This document shows positions 1 through 8,428 of a stretch of 64,000 nt of DNA, in pieces; within the stretch, counting starts at the first letter, position 1, and each line of letters starts with the position of its first letter. The DNA lies in the NCBI RefSeq assembly GCF_023634065.1, contig NZ_JALKCV010000012.1, forward strand, positions 62,001 through 126,000, given 5' to 3'. The DNA comes from Microbulbifer litoralis (GTDB taxonomy: Bacteria > Pseudomonadota > Gammaproteobacteria > Pseudomonadales > Cellvibrionaceae). The notes under the pieces are model-generated. The model was given only the letters and a program-made list of their open reading frames with translations, was not told the origin of the DNA and did no database searches. A program made the translations under genes and the position numbers.

Positions 1-562
1 CGAGTTCACCCCCATGGCAAAGCTGGCCGAGGACGTGCTCTGCCTGAGTTTCAACGGCCTGTCCAAATCCTACCGACTGGCGGGGTTCCGCTCCGGCTGG
101 ATGACCGTGACCGGCGCCAAGCACCGCGCCAGGGGCTTTATCGAGGGCATGGAGATACTGTCGTCGATGCGCCTGTGCAGCAATGTGCCGGCCATGTTCG
201 CGGTGCAGACGGCACTCGGCGGCTACCAGAGTATCCAGGACCTGGTGCTTCCCGGCGGGCGCCTGCGCCAGCAGCGCGACCTGGCCCACCGCATGCTGAA
301 CGACATCCCCGGTGTCAGCTGCGTCAAACCCCAGGGCGCCATCTACCTGTTCCCCAAACTGAACCTGGACCACCACAAAATACGGGACGACGAGCAGCTG
401 GTGCTGGACTTCCTGCGCCAGGAGAAAGTGTTGCTGGTACACGGCCGCGGCTTCCACTGGGATGCGCCGGACCATATGCGCATCGTCTTCCTGCCGCGGG
501 AAGACGACCTGTCCCACGCCATCGGCCGCCTGGGGCACTTCCTGGAGCGCTACTCCCAATAA
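1..562 (+). CDS. alaA: Alanine transaminase AlaA, 3' part (5' end outside window)
   Basis: C-terminal part of a class I/II PLP-dependent aminotransferase that interconverts pyruvate plus glutamate with alanine plus 2-oxoglutarate in the cytoplasm. The reading frame is open from the first bases, so this is the last ~187 residues of a protein normally about 405 long. The PLP-lysine segment is clear (FNGLSKSYRLAGFRSGW), as are SMRLCSNVPA, TALGGYQSI, PGGRL and NDIPGVSCVKPQGA, which closely match E. coli AlaA as I remember it. It ends normally with HFLERYSQ. An internal ATG at base 14 is not a credible start because it would remove the substrate domain and leave the PLP site at the N-terminus. A small plus-strand gene follows 42 bp downstream. 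Confidence 0.93.
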   Translation, partial: EFTPMAKLAEDVLCLSFNGLSKSYRLAGFRSGWMTVTGAKHRARGFIEGMEILSSMRLCSNVPAMFAVQTALGGYQSIQDLVLPGGRLRQQRDLAHRMLNDIPGVSCVKPQGAIYLFPKLNLDHHKIRDDEQLVLDFLRQEKVLLVHGRGFHWDAPDHMRIVFLPREDDLSHAIGRLGHFLERYSQ

Positions 563-604
563 CGCCCAATAGAGAAAGCGATAAAAAATACCGTAAGCCG
601 TATC

Positions 605-1003
605 ATGCTCGACGATCTGCATATCCACGATTTTTACCGCGACGCCGGCAGGACCCTGCTGGCGCTGTTCAACCAGTTCCCGGCACCGGCCACCGTCTAC
701 GTGGAGGATATCGCCGGCCCGGACACCCCGGACGAATTCGGCCTGCACTCCCCGCGCCACCTGGCCTGCCTGGGCGCCATGAGCTGGCTGAAACAGTGCG
801 GCTATATTCACTTCACCCAACTGGTGCGCCAGGAGGCGGTGGAGGAAGCGGCGCTGAGCCACCGCAGTTTTCTACTGCTGATCGCCAAGACCGAATCCGG
901 GCACAGCAATGCGCAGCTGCTGGACGAGACAGTGCGCGGCGGTTCCTCACCGCAGATACAGGAATTGATGGAGCGGCTGATGCGGGAATTCGCGGCGCTG
1001 TAA
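605..1003 (+). CDS. Conserved hypothetical protein (132 aa)
   Basis: Not recognised as a named family. It is a 132-residue soluble protein with no signal peptide or membrane segment. It is rich in helix-forming residues and has a compact aromatic/hydrophobic N-terminal half (FYRDAGRTLLALFNQFP) and a likely helical C-terminus (IQELMERLMREFAAL). The Shine-Dalgarno signal before the ATG is weak, so translation may depend on readthrough from alaA, which ends 42 bp upstream. Codon use matches the GC-rich neighbours. The gene converges on the methyltransferase gene, with only ~30 bp between the two stop codons. Confidence 0.7.
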   Translation: MLDDLHIHDFYRDAGRTLLALFNQFPAPATVYVEDIAGPDTPDEFGLHSPRHLACLGAMSWLKQCGYIHFTQLVRQEAVEEAALSHRSFLLLIAKTESGHSNAQLLDETVRGGSSPQIQELMERLMREFAAL

Positions 1004-1032
1004 CCTCTGCCGATCCCCGAGGCACCCGGAGA

Positions 1033-1962
1033 TTACCGGCGAAAACTCACATGCAGCATTTTCAGCGCCGCATCCGGATCCCGGTCCGGGAAATCCGGGC
1101 TCTGCGGCAACCGCGCCACCACCCTGAAGCCGCCATCCGCCCCCTCGATCAACGCGCGAAAATGCGCCTCGCTGTGCGCCGGTGAGTTCATCACCATCAG
1201 CAGTTCCGCCTCGTCCGCCAGGCACCGCGGCAGCAACTGCAACAATTTGCCGTAATTCTCACTGACATCGAAGCGTCCCTTCTGTCGCGTGGGCGGGTCG
1301 ACCACCGCCAGCTGGAAAGGACCGCGGCGGTCGAAGCGGCCGAAATCGCGCAGCGCATCCAGTTTCAGGAACTTGATGCCCTTCAGGGGCAGGCTGTTGA
1401 AGGTATGGTTTTCGCGACCGCGGTTGAGCACGCCGCGATTGACATCGACATTGATAATGTCCAGCTCGCCGGCGGCGCGGGCGATGGCCGAGAAGGCGCA
1501 GGTAAACGCAAACAGGTTCAACAGTTTCAGGTTTTCCGTACCCGCGTGGGCCCGCACCTGCGCCTCCAGCCAGCGGCGCCCGGGTTCGATATCCAGGAAG
1601 AAACCCACATTCTGGCGCTCGAATGTCAGGGGGAAACGCAGTGCACCGCGGCGCGCCACCGGCGCCGCCACCGGCTGGCCGCAGGGCCACTCGATCGGCG
1701 CGCCCTGCCGGTAGCGTCGCTGGGCGGCAATACCGAGATAGCCGCGAGGCTCCGCCAGCCGCCAGAGCTGCTCGCAGAGTGCATCCTCACCCTCGTGCTC
1801 CGCGAAGAAAGTCACCAGCAGCACGGGATAGAACCGGTCCACACAGACCTGTTCCAATCCTTCGTATGTGCGGCCACGGCCGTGAAACAGGCGGCGGCTG
1901 TCGCTGCTGCCGTCACCGAGTTTTGCTTCCACCTGCGCCAGCAGGGAGTTCCAGTTCATCAT
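1033..1962 (-). CDS. Class I SAM-dependent methyltransferase (RlmI/RlmK-like fold)
   Basis: Predicted S-adenosylmethionine-dependent methyltransferase of 309 residues. The SAM-binding motif I reads NLFAFTCAFS near residue 148, where RlmI/RlmK-type enzymes have NLFSYTGGFS. An acidic loop (NVDVN) follows, and a DPPT catalytic motif lies at residues 222-225 (VVDPPTRQKGRF), typical of the Methyltrans_SAM group that modifies rRNA or other nucleic-acid targets. The N-terminal ~100 residues are not a recognisable PUA domain, so it is not simply RlmI. Two tandem ATGs occur at the start; the first is used here. It is the last gene of a minus-strand run (epmC, xni, pdxB, NAD-kinase-like, this gene) and starts only 21 bp after the previous stop. 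The target is unknown. Confidence 0.85.
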   Translation of the reverse strand: MMNWNSLLAQVEAKLGDGSSDSRRLFHGRGRTYEGLEQVCVDRFYPVLLVTFFAEHEGEDALCEQLWRLAEPRGYLGIAAQRRYRQGAPIEWPCGQPVAAPVARRGALRFPLTFERQNVGFFLDIEPGRRWLEAQVRAHAGTENLKLLNLFAFTCAFSAIARAAGELDIINVDVNRGVLNRGRENHTFNSLPLKGIKFLKLDALRDFGRFDRRGPFQLAVVDPPTRQKGRFDVSENYGKLLQLLPRCLADEAELLMVMNSPAHSEAHFRALIEGADGGFRVVARLPQSPDFPDRDPDAALKMLHVSFRR

Positions 1963-1983
1963 GCCATTCCAAATTTGCGCACA

Positions 1984-3123
1984 CTACGGCGTGTCGCCAT
2001 TGCTGAGCGGGTAGAGAATCTCGTCCCGGTAACCGGTGACCACGCGGATAAAACCGCTCCACTGCGCATCCAGTTCCGCATCGCCGCTGTCCACCAGCAG
2101 CGGCCGGCCGCCGAGTTCGGTGATTTTGGTCTTGGTGGCGATGACGACCAGGTTGTCCCGCCCGACATCGCGCAACACTTTGGGGGAAAACTGCTGGTTG
2201 CCGCGGCCGATCAGGTGCCCCTGGCCGCCGATGGCGGTCAGCAGGATTTTTACCGGGCCGCCGTGTGCGGCAACGGCCTGTTCGATTTCCGGTGCATTGA
2301 CGTCGGTCGCGACCAGTTGCCCGTCGCGCAACAGGTCCACTCCCAGCAGGGTGCCGTCACAGCCCAGCTCCTCCAGCACCGCCAGGGTGGTGGAACCGGG
2401 GCCGACGATATAGAGAGTGTCCGGTTCCAGCTCCTCGATCACCCCGGCGGCGATATCGGCTACTGCCAGCTCTTCCACCTCGCGCCCGGCATTCTTGACC
2501 GCCTGCAGGAAGTGGCCCTCCTCCGGCACCAGCAGTTCGCCGTAGTGACGCGTGCTGACGCGGCCCTCGCGGAAGGAGTTCTCGTCGATATCCCGCACTT
2601 CCCGCTCGCGCAGGTCCACCAGCTGCCCGGCCATCAGGCGTCGCAGCACTTCGCCGCCGGCCTTTGGGGAAATGGCGAAACAGGCCGAGTGCATTTTTAC
2701 CCCGGCGGGAATACCCAACACCGGGAAGGCGTCGCCGAGGGCATTGACCATATTGCGTGCGGTGCCGTCGCCGCCGGCAAACACAATCAGGTCGGCGCCG
2801 GCATCGCGGATCGCCTGTGCGGCGCGCTCGCTGTCGGCCGGCGTCGATGGATCGGTGGCAGCCCTGCCCAGCACCGTGACGGCAAAACCCAGCTCCAAAG
2901 CCAGGTTTTCCCCCATTTCACCGGCAAAGCAGAGGATTTCCAGTTGATCCGAAAATGGCTTGAGCGCATTCAATGCGATGGCGGCACGTTTGTTCGATTG
3001 GGGTTCAATGCCCGCTTCCAGCGCCTGTTTGACGGTTTCAATTCCGTCGCTCCCCTTCAGCCCCGCGGGGCCGCCGATGCCAGACCAGGGATTGATGACC
3101 AATCCGAGTTTTGCGAGCTTCAC
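1984..3123 (-). CDS. ATP-NAD kinase family protein
   Basis: Member of the ATP-NAD kinase superfamily (COG3199-type), 379 residues. The opening strand LGLVINPWSGIGGP is a phosphate-binding NP-x-(S/A)-G-x-GG motif. The signature GGDGT lies at residues 117-121, followed by TARN. Later segments GIPAGVKMHSACFA and VGPGSTTLAVLEELG match the PpnK-like fold. The biochemical role of this longer, AcoX-related branch is uncertain. A GTG start at 3123 is chosen because GGGAG stands five bases upstream (3129-3133). A longer frame reaches an ATG at 3216, but its first ~30 codons read through a palindromic repeat and look non-natural. It is downstream of pdxB and upstream of the methyltransferase in the same direction. 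Confidence 0.88.
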   Translation of the reverse strand: MKLAKLGLVINPWSGIGGPAGLKGSDGIETVKQALEAGIEPQSNKRAAIALNALKPFSDQLEILCFAGEMGENLALELGFAVTVLGRAATDPSTPADSERAAQAIRDAGADLIVFAGGDGTARNMVNALGDAFPVLGIPAGVKMHSACFAISPKAGGEVLRRLMAGQLVDLREREVRDIDENSFREGRVSTRHYGELLVPEEGHFLQAVKNAGREVEELAVADIAAGVIEELEPDTLYIVGPGSTTLAVLEELGCDGTLLGVDLLRDGQLVATDVNAPEIEQAVAAHGGPVKILLTAIGGQGHLIGRGNQQFSPKVLRDVGRDNLVVIATKTKITELGGRPLLVDSGDAELDAQWSGFIRVVTGYRDEILYPLSNGDTP

Positions 3124-3137
3124 TTCAACTCCCACTG

Positions 3138-3211
3138 GTAGGGTGCGCCGCGCGCACCGAAAAAATTCGGAACCCACCCCTGCCTCCTCCGGTGCGCACG
3201 GCGCACCCTGC
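3138..3211. repeat. Palindromic repeat, family C (copy 1)
   Basis: Imperfect inverted repeat beginning GTAGGGTGCGCCGCGCGCAC and ending GGTGCGCACGGCGCACCCT, with an AT-containing centre. A second copy with the same arms and a different centre is at 38390-38462. It lies between pdxB and the NAD-kinase-like gene. It resembles a REP/MITE-type element that could form a hairpin in the operon mRNA. Confidence 0.8.
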
Positions 3212-3234
3212 GGCACGGGGCTCTTTGCCGGGGC

Positions 3235-4368
3235 TCAATCCAATCCCAGTATCGCCAGCTGTCGCCGCCCGGCCGCATCCAGCGCATTCCCGGCGATTGA
3301 AAAGTGGCAGAACTCCAGCCGCTGCGGGTAGTCGCGACGGAGCCGGTCGAAGGACTGGGCCATGGGGATTTCTCCAGCCACCGCGTTGCGCAGGCGCCGG
3401 TCGTCGTTGCGCGGATCGTAGATTTGCAATAGCAGATCGGCCATGGCGGCGAAGCCGCCGGGTGCGCCGGGCACCAGCCGGGTTTTGCCCCGGCTGCCCT
3501 TCTCTCCCGCTCTCTCTTCCGATGGCAGAGGGGCGCTTACGATTTGCGCGTTTTCCAGGGCTTCGCGGATCATGCGGGTTCCGGACAGTTTGCCATCGAG
3601 GCTGTAGCCCGCGATATGTGGCGTGCCGATGTCCACCAGCTCCAGCAGGGCGGTATCGATATCCGGTTCGTTTTCCCAGACATCCAGCACCGTCGTGAAA
3701 TGTTTCCCCTTTCGCAGCAATTCCAGCAGGGCGGCATTATCGATCACCGCGCCGCGGCCGGCACTGATCAGTACCGCGCCGTCCTTTATATGCGCCAGTT
3801 GCTCGGCGCCGATCATGTGCAAGCTCGGGTGCGGCCCGCCCTTCACCAGCGGCGCGTGCAGGCAGATCACGTCCTGCTGCAGCACCCGCTGCAGATCCGC
3901 CGCATCCGGATTGTCCGGCAACCAGGGATCGTAAACGGCACAGGGTATTCCCAGCTCCCGCAGACGCCGCTGCAACAGGCCGCCGACATTGCCGCAACCG
4001 ACGATGCCGAAACTGCGCCCGCGCCAGTCTGCCCCCAGCGACGCCAGCGCACAGAACACATACTCCACCACCGAGTTGGCGTTGCAGCCGGGTGCGGCGC
4101 TCCAGGTGATGTCCTGTCGCTCCAGCCAGGCGGTATCCAGGTGGTCGGTGCCGATGGTACAGCTGCCGACAAAGCGCACCGGTGTGCCGGCGAGCAGGCT
4201 TTCATCGACGGTGGTGACCGAGCGCACCAACAGGATATCCGCCCGCAACAGCTGTTCGCGGCCCAGGCTGCGGCCGTTTACGCGCTGGATCTCCCCCAGA
4301 TCACCGAAGTATTCTTCCAGCGCCGGAATATTTTCGTCGGCGACAATGGTCAGTCCGGAATCCGTCAC
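3235..4368 (-). CDS. pdxB: Erythronate-4-phosphate dehydrogenase PdxB
   Basis: D-isomer-specific 2-hydroxyacid dehydrogenase that oxidises 4-phosphoerythronate to 2-oxo-3-hydroxy-4-phosphobutanoate, the second step of DXP-dependent pyridoxal phosphate synthesis. The protein has 377 residues, the usual PdxB length. It opens with IVADENIPALEEYFG, followed by FVGSCTIGTDHLD and APGCNANSVVEYV, both diagnostic for PdxB. The NAD-binding GIVGCGNVGG is near residue 120. ISAGRGAVIDN and GTPHIAGYSLDGK carry the catalytic region, and the C-terminal PdxB-specific dimerisation tail is present. Its ATG overlaps the stop codon of xni (ATGA), which implies translational coupling. Confidence 0.96.
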   Translation of the reverse strand: MTDSGLTIVADENIPALEEYFGDLGEIQRVNGRSLGREQLLRADILLVRSVTTVDESLLAGTPVRFVGSCTIGTDHLDTAWLERQDITWSAAPGCNANSVVEYVFCALASLGADWRGRSFGIVGCGNVGGLLQRRLRELGIPCAVYDPWLPDNPDAADLQRVLQQDVICLHAPLVKGGPHPSLHMIGAEQLAHIKDGAVLISAGRGAVIDNAALLELLRKGKHFTTVLDVWENEPDIDTALLELVDIGTPHIAGYSLDGKLSGTRMIREALENAQIVSAPLPSEERAGEKGSRGKTRLVPGAPGGFAAMADLLLQIYDPRNDDRRLRNAVAGEIPMAQSFDRLRRDYPQRLEFCHFSIAGNALDAAGRRQLAILGLD

Positions 4369-5288
4369 GCCATCTCCCTACTTTCTATAGTCCGTTCGAT
4401 TTTAGCCTTGAGGCCACCGATACCGAATGCGTCCGCCAGCGCCTGCGCCACTGCCACATCGGCACCGCGCCAGGCCAGGCCGTCGCTGGCGATCCCCAGG
4501 TCGACATCCTCCACCAGCGAGGCGAGGCGTTTTGCCAGCGCGATCTGGTCGGCGTGCCCGGCCAGTTTTGCAGCCAGCCCACCGGCACCGCGCAGCTTCA
4601 GTTGCGCCACCCGCTCCGGCGCCTGCAGCAGCGCCTCGACACTGTCGAATTCCGCCAGCAACGCCGCGGCGGTCTTGGCGCCGACGCCGGGCACCCCGGG
4701 AATATCGTCACTGGTATCCCCCACCAGCGCCAGGTAATCGGCAATCTGCGCCGGGCGCACACCAAACTTGTGCCGGATGGCCGCGGCATCAGAGTGGTGG
4801 TCCGCGGCGAAATCCCACAGGGACAGGGCGCCGCGGTCCAGCAACTGGCCCAGGTCCTTGTCGCGGCTGATGACGATCGGCCGCTGCTGCCGGCACAGCC
4901 GGGTCAGGCTGGCGAGGATATCGTCCGCTTCATAGCGGTCGCTGGAAAAACTGGCGATACCCAGCACCTCCGCCATCTCCCGGCAGGCCGCCAACTGGTA
5001 CGCCAGCGCCTCGTCCGGCAGTGCGCGGCTGCACTTGTAGTCCGGGTAGAAGTCGTTGCGGAAACAGCTGCCGAGGGATTCGTCGAAGGCGCAGGCGATA
5101 TGCGTCGGTCGGCGCGCCAGCAGGTCCAGCAGGAAATTGGTGAAGCCGTACACCGCCTCGGTATCGTAGCCGTCAGCGCTCTGCCAGTTGGGCGGCAGCG
5201 CAAAGTAGTAGCGGAAAATATAGACGGAGGCATCCACCAGGAAGGTGGCGCCGCTGCCGGTGTCTACAGAGAAATGTTCACTGTTCAC
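4365..5288 (-). CDS. Xni/ExoIX-like flap endonuclease (5'-3' exonuclease family)
   Basis: Protein of the 5'-3' exonuclease family related to the N-terminal domain of DNA polymerase I, expected to act on flap structures in DNA repair. Visible motifs are FLVDASVYIFRYYFALP, CAFDESLGSCFRNDFYPDYK, DRYEADDILA, VISRDKDLGQLL and GVRPAQIADYLALVGDTSDDIPGVPGVGAKTA (quoted here in parts: DTSDDIPG, GVGAKTA), the last being the helix-hairpin-helix region. The acidic metal-binding residues appear intact. The start is taken as GTG at 5288, giving 307 residues. That codon overlaps the TGA stop of epmC (GTGA), and further upstream in-frame sequence is out-of-frame epmC coding DNA. The stop overlaps pdxB. It may be the functional equivalent of E. 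coli xni. Confidence 0.88.
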   Translation of the reverse strand: MNSEHFSVDTGSGATFLVDASVYIFRYYFALPPNWQSADGYDTEAVYGFTNFLLDLLARRPTHIACAFDESLGSCFRNDFYPDYKCSRALPDEALAYQLAACREMAEVLGIASFSSDRYEADDILASLTRLCRQQRPIVISRDKDLGQLLDRGALSLWDFAADHHSDAAAIRHKFGVRPAQIADYLALVGDTSDDIPGVPGVGAKTAAALLAEFDSVEALLQAPERVAQLKLRGAGGLAAKLAGHADQIALAKRLASLVEDVDLGIASDGLAWRGADVAVAQALADAFGIGGLKAKIERTIESREMA

Positions 5289-5866
5289 GACAGGTCCGCC
5301 AGTGGGTACAGCGCCCTGTCGAACGGTTGCGGGCGATCGAACTCCCGCGCCAGTGCCAGGGCGAAGGTGCGGGCGCGGTCGTTGACGCCGCGGTCGCAGT
5401 AGCCCAGCACCTGCTGCCAGATGGCGCGCCGGAAGCTGTCGCTGGGCCCCAGGCCACTGGCCAGGTTGTCGGCGCTGACCCGGAACCCGAGGCCGCAGGC
5501 GCGGGCGAAGATCCACTCCAGCGCCTGGGGTTTGATTTCCACCCGTTCAAACAGCTGTTGCTGCGCCTCGTCGCGGCCGTCCGGGGCGTACCAGTAGCCG
5601 TAGTCCGGCTGTTGCCGCCGAGCCGCGCCGGCCACACACCAGTGGGCCGCCTCGTGCAGGGCGCTGGCCGGGTAGTCACGGGTGAATTCGATGCGGTGAA
5701 AGCCGCGGCCCCCGCTGGCGGGGCGGTAGTAGGGCTCGTCAAAGCCGCCGCACAGCCGCGTATTCAGGCCGTCCGCCGCGCCGAAGCAACCGTCGAACAC
5801 CCGCGCGATGCGGGCCGCGGGGGCCGGTTCGGTCAGCGGGCAACATTCACTGGGCAGGGCTGGCAA
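5285..5866 (-). CDS. epmC: Elongation factor P hydroxylase EpmC (YfcM family)
   Basis: Hydroxylates the beta-lysylated lysine of elongation factor P, completing that modification. The 193-residue protein aligns by eye with E. coli EpmC across FNTRL-type, DEPYYRPA, HEAAHWCVAGAARR, DYGYWYAPDGRD and EIKPQALEWIF segments. The HEAAHW motif carries candidate metal ligands. No ATG begins the frame. A TTG at 5866 is preceded by GGAG with a six-base spacing, so a TTG start is likely. It is the first gene of the minus-strand operon leading into xni and pdxB. The association with vitamin B6 and repair genes looks like simple linkage. Confidence 0.93.
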   Translation of the reverse strand: MPALPSECCPLTEPAPAARIARVFDGCFGAADGLNTRLCGGFDEPYYRPASGGRGFHRIEFTRDYPASALHEAAHWCVAGAARRQQPDYGYWYAPDGRDEAQQQLFERVEIKPQALEWIFARACGLGFRVSADNLASGLGPSDSFRRAIWQQVLGYCDRGVNDRARTFALALAREFDRPQPFDRALYPLADLS

Positions 5867-6132
5867 GGGCTTCTCCGCACTGTGGCAAAGGCGCGGACTA
5901 TAGCAACGCCACCGCCCGGTTCAAAGCCCGCGTTTGGCGCACGGGAACAATGAAAAGTACGCCACCGATAACCAAGGGGTCTAAGACGCCAGTTGTATTT
6001 CGGTACTTCTGCATATACCTTTAGTGGCAGGGACACCGGAAAGGGCCCCGCCCTGCATCCGGGGTTCCCCAGGGGGGAACAAGCAGTAAAACGCCGCCCT
6101 GCACCATAACCGGCCCTGCAAGGAGGTGCTCC

Positions 6133-6819
6133 ATGACCGACCACAGCTCCAGCAACGTGGTTGACCTCTTCACCGGCGAGCCGATCGAATCTTCTGCGAG
6201 CAAGCGCTTTATCCGCCTGTCGCCGGAGCTCGATGGCTTGGAAATGCTCTACTCCAACAACTCCAGCGGTTCAGATCTCTACAGTCTCAAAATCCTGTGC
6301 TGGGGGCTCAAGGCAAACGGCGAAATTGTCGGCCTGGTTCCCTGGCTGAACTCCATCGTGCCCTGCCCGGATATCCGCGACCCGCTCGACGGGCGCTTCG
6401 AGGGCTACTACGACCCGGGCATCGAGGAAATCTTCCACGAGCCCCCGATCCACAAAATCGTCGAACTGGAAACAGCGGCGGAATACTTCGAGTACGAGAA
6501 CAGCAAGGCCGACGAGGTACTGCAGGAAATTCCCGATACCATCGGCACCCATGCGGTGTTTATGGACGAGCAGCGGGAGAACCTGACCCTGACGGAAGTG
6601 GTCAGCTGGCGGCTGTATGCCAGCGGTGAGATCCACGGCATGCTGATCGATCACGACATAGTGGAAACCACCCCGGTGCTGCCGGGCGACCTGTGCCTCT
6701 ACCCGGCCCAGGAGGCGTCGGACTTCCGCTATTTCTTCCAGCACAACATCGCCAACAAGATCAAGGCCGAGGACCCGGAGGCTCTGGCGGCGATCGCGGC
6801 ACTGGTGAGTTCTCCCTAG
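6133..6819 (+). CDS. Conserved hypothetical protein (228 aa)
   Basis: Not assigned to a named family. It is a soluble, acidic protein of 228 residues without a signal peptide. Two halves seem related: each has a segment around a W-x-L-(K/Y)-A-(N/S)-G-E-(I) pattern (CWGLKANGEIVGLVP near residue 57, SWRLYASGEIHGML near residue 157), suggesting an internal duplication. A very strong ribosome-binding site, AAGGAGGT, lies 6-7 bases before the ATG. It stands alone between divergent epmC and convergent tusA. A similar protein is, to my recollection, common in Pseudomonas and relatives, but I cannot state its function. Confidence 0.78.
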   Translation: MTDHSSSNVVDLFTGEPIESSASKRFIRLSPELDGLEMLYSNNSSGSDLYSLKILCWGLKANGEIVGLVPWLNSIVPCPDIRDPLDGRFEGYYDPGIEEIFHEPPIHKIVELETAAEYFEYENSKADEVLQEIPDTIGTHAVFMDEQRENLTLTEVVSWRLYASGEIHGMLIDHDIVETTPVLPGDLCLYPAQEASDFRYFFQHNIANKIKAEDPEALAAIAALVSSP

Positions 6820-6836
6820 GGCTAGGGCAGCGCCAT

Positions 6837-6870
6837 CGCGCGGGCGAACCCCAGCTTCGCCCGCGCGTTT
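6837..6870. terminator. Bidirectional terminator between a hypothetical gene and tusA
   Basis: A perfect 12-bp stem (CGCGCGGGCGAA paired with TTCGCCCGCGCG) with a 7-base loop, followed by TTT on the plus strand. It lies exactly between two convergent genes, so it probably ends both transcripts. Confidence 0.75.
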
Positions 6871-7103
6871 CAGGATTCCGCCTTCCGGATCCAGAAAACA
6901 AACTCGTCGCTCTCCTCCGCGTGATCCACCAGCTCGTAGCCCAGAAACTGGCAGAACTTGGGGATATCCCGCTGGGTGGAGGGATCGGTGGCGAGGACCT
7001 GCAGCACGTCGCCGGGCGCGAGCTTGCGTACCGCAGCGTGCAACATCATGACGGGCTCCGGGCACAGCAGGCCGCGGGCATCCAGGGTGTGATCAGACTT
7101 CAT
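6870..7103 (-). CDS. tusA: Sulfur carrier protein TusA
   Basis: Small cytoplasmic sulfurtransferase that passes persulfide sulfur from IscS onward for tRNA 2-thiouridine synthesis. The 77-residue length is typical. The signature [15 protein letters not shown] carries the active-site cysteine (Cys14) in the Cys-Pro motif. The segment [20 protein letters not shown] matches the family's second conserved block. It is monocistronic and converges on the gene before it. The MnmC gene at 28.9 kb acts later in the same tRNA wobble-uridine pathway but is far away. Confidence 0.96.
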   Translation of the reverse strand: MKSDHTLDARGLLCPEPVMMLHAAVRKLAPGDVLQVLATDPSTQRDIPKFCQFLGYELVDHAEESDEFVFWIRKAES

Positions 7104-7249
7104 GGCGCCATTTTCCGGGATTTCCGCTCTCCAGTCATCTGCAACTTTGCCTCACCAGTCGGCCAATATGCCCGGCAGCGAAAATAGAGACCACCGGCGA
7201 GGTCGCGGTAGAATCGGCGCAAACCCCAGTAGTGATCAAGAGTAACAGG

Positions 7250-7537
7250 ATGATTTACGTTTTGATTGAGCGGGAGATTGCGCCGGATATGGAGAGCGCC
7301 TACGAAGAGACCGCGCGCAAGATACTGACGCACGCCTACCGCACCGTGGGCTTTGTGGAGGGCCAGACCTTTACCGAGAAGGGCAATCCACGGCGCCGCT
7401 TTACTCTCTCGCACTGGCAGTCGGAATTGCACTGGCAGGCCTGGTACACCAGCGAGGACCGGCGTGCGCAGATGTCGCTGCTGAAGCCGGTGTTGCTGGG
7501 GGAAGAGCGGATTACGATCCTGCAGGCGGCAGGATAA
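7250..7537 (+). CDS. ABM-fold (antibiotic biosynthesis monooxygenase-like) protein
   Basis: Protein of 95 residues with the dimeric alpha/beta-barrel ABM pattern: a first strand MIYVLIEREIAPDM, a helix, then GFVEGQTFTEKGNPRRRFTLSHWQSELHWQAW. The HW-x-W region is typical of ABM-domain proteins. Whether it has monooxygenase activity cannot be seen. The ATG at 7250 is preferred because it starts on the first beta strand; an in-frame GTG at 7232 would add six residues. Its 3' end overlaps the convergent alpha/beta hydrolase gene by 26 bp. Confidence 0.8.
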   Translation: MIYVLIEREIAPDMESAYEETARKILTHAYRTVGFVEGQTFTEKGNPRRRFTLSHWQSELHWQAWYTSEDRRAQMSLLKPVLLGEERITILQAAG

Positions 7538-8156
7538 AACCCGCCACCGCATCCACCGCCGATTGCCAGTGCTGCTCGCGGGTAAAGCCACTGGCGCGCC
7601 TGGGTTTGAAATCGTGGTCGCCATCCTCCAGCCAGTGCCTGCGGATGGAATCCGGCAGGCCGTAACCCGCCACCTCTTCCGCATTCCCGAGCGGATCGCG
7701 GCTGCCCTGCACCACCAGCGCCGGGCACTCGAGCGCCAGCAGGTGCCCGGTGCGCAGTTTGTCCGGCTTGCCGCGCGGATGGAACGGGTAGCCCAGGCAC
7801 ACCAGCCCGGCGATGTCCCCGCTCCCGAACAGCTCATCCGCCAGCAGGCTGGCCACCCGGCCGCCCATGGACTTGCCGCCGATAAACAGCGGCACACCCG
7901 GCTCCGCCGCCTGCCCGACCCGCTCGCGGAAACAGTCCTGCAACTGCGGCATCGGATTCGGCGGGCGCCGGCTGCCGCCGCTGCGGCGCTGGGCCATATA
8001 CGGGAACTCGAAGCGCAGTACCTCGATACCGCGTCCGCAGAGGCCGGCGCTGATGGCGTCCATGAACTCGCTGTCCATGGGCGCGCCGGCGCCGTGGGCA
8101 AACAGGAAACGCGCCCGCACACGGTCGGCGGGCGTATCGCGCAGGAAATCAGGCAT
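7512..8156 (-). CDS. Alpha/beta hydrolase (KANL3/Tex30-type)
   Basis: Alpha/beta hydrolase-fold protein of 214 residues. The N-terminal strand RFLFAHGAGAPMDSEF carries the oxyanion-hole HGAGA. The nucleophile elbow is GGKSMGGRVAS (G-x-S-x-G). The candidate acid lies in VVQGSRDPLG, and the catalytic histidine in LEDGDHDFKPRR. This pattern fits the COG3571/Tex30 group of uncharacterised hydrolases. It overlaps yheU upstream by 8 bp and was probably translated from the same mRNA. The substrate is unknown. Confidence 0.88.
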   Translation of the reverse strand: MPDFLRDTPADRVRARFLFAHGAGAPMDSEFMDAISAGLCGRGIEVLRFEFPYMAQRRSGGSRRPPNPMPQLQDCFRERVGQAAEPGVPLFIGGKSMGGRVASLLADELFGSGDIAGLVCLGYPFHPRGKPDKLRTGHLLALECPALVVQGSRDPLGNAEEVAGYGLPDSIRRHWLEDGDHDFKPRRASGFTREQHWQSAVDAVAGFILPPAGS

Positions 8157-8373
8157 CGTCCGGCAGGTCCTCCGCCAACACCAGGTTGACCGATTCCTCG
8201 CCGGGCTCGAACCAGATCACCACATCGCCGGCCTGCAGCTGCCGCCGCAGGCTGGCCACCTTGTCCCCGAGGCTCACCTCCCGCTCACCGTAATCGGTGC
8301 CGTCGCGGGTGGCGTACTCCTCCAGCAGGTTCTGCAGGGTATCGGGATCCAGTTGGTTTGAAGGGATGATCAT
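8149..8373 (-). CDS. yheU: YheU family protein (UPF0270)
   Basis: Small cytoplasmic protein of 74 residues that matches E. coli YheU in the segments IPSNQLDPDTLQNLLEEY, REGTDYG-like RDGTDYGERE and VASLRRQLQAGD. The function of the family is not established. In E. coli yheU is next to the yheT hydrolase gene; here it likewise precedes a hydrolase gene, although that protein belongs to a different branch. The overlap with the hydrolase start (8 bp) implies coupled translation. Confidence 0.93.
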   Translation of the reverse strand: MIIPSNQLDPDTLQNLLEEYATRDGTDYGEREVSLGDKVASLRRQLQAGDVVIWFEPGEESVNLVLAEDLPDDA

Positions 8374-8428
8374 ATGACTGCTTTACAACAATATTTGCGG
8401 GAATGCCTGGGATCGCCGAGCGCCAGGC

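Noticed and set aside
1405..3141. 578-codon plus-strand open frame
   Set aside because: It is antisense to the methyltransferase and NAD-kinase-like genes, which have clear family motifs; long antisense frames are common in GC-rich DNA.
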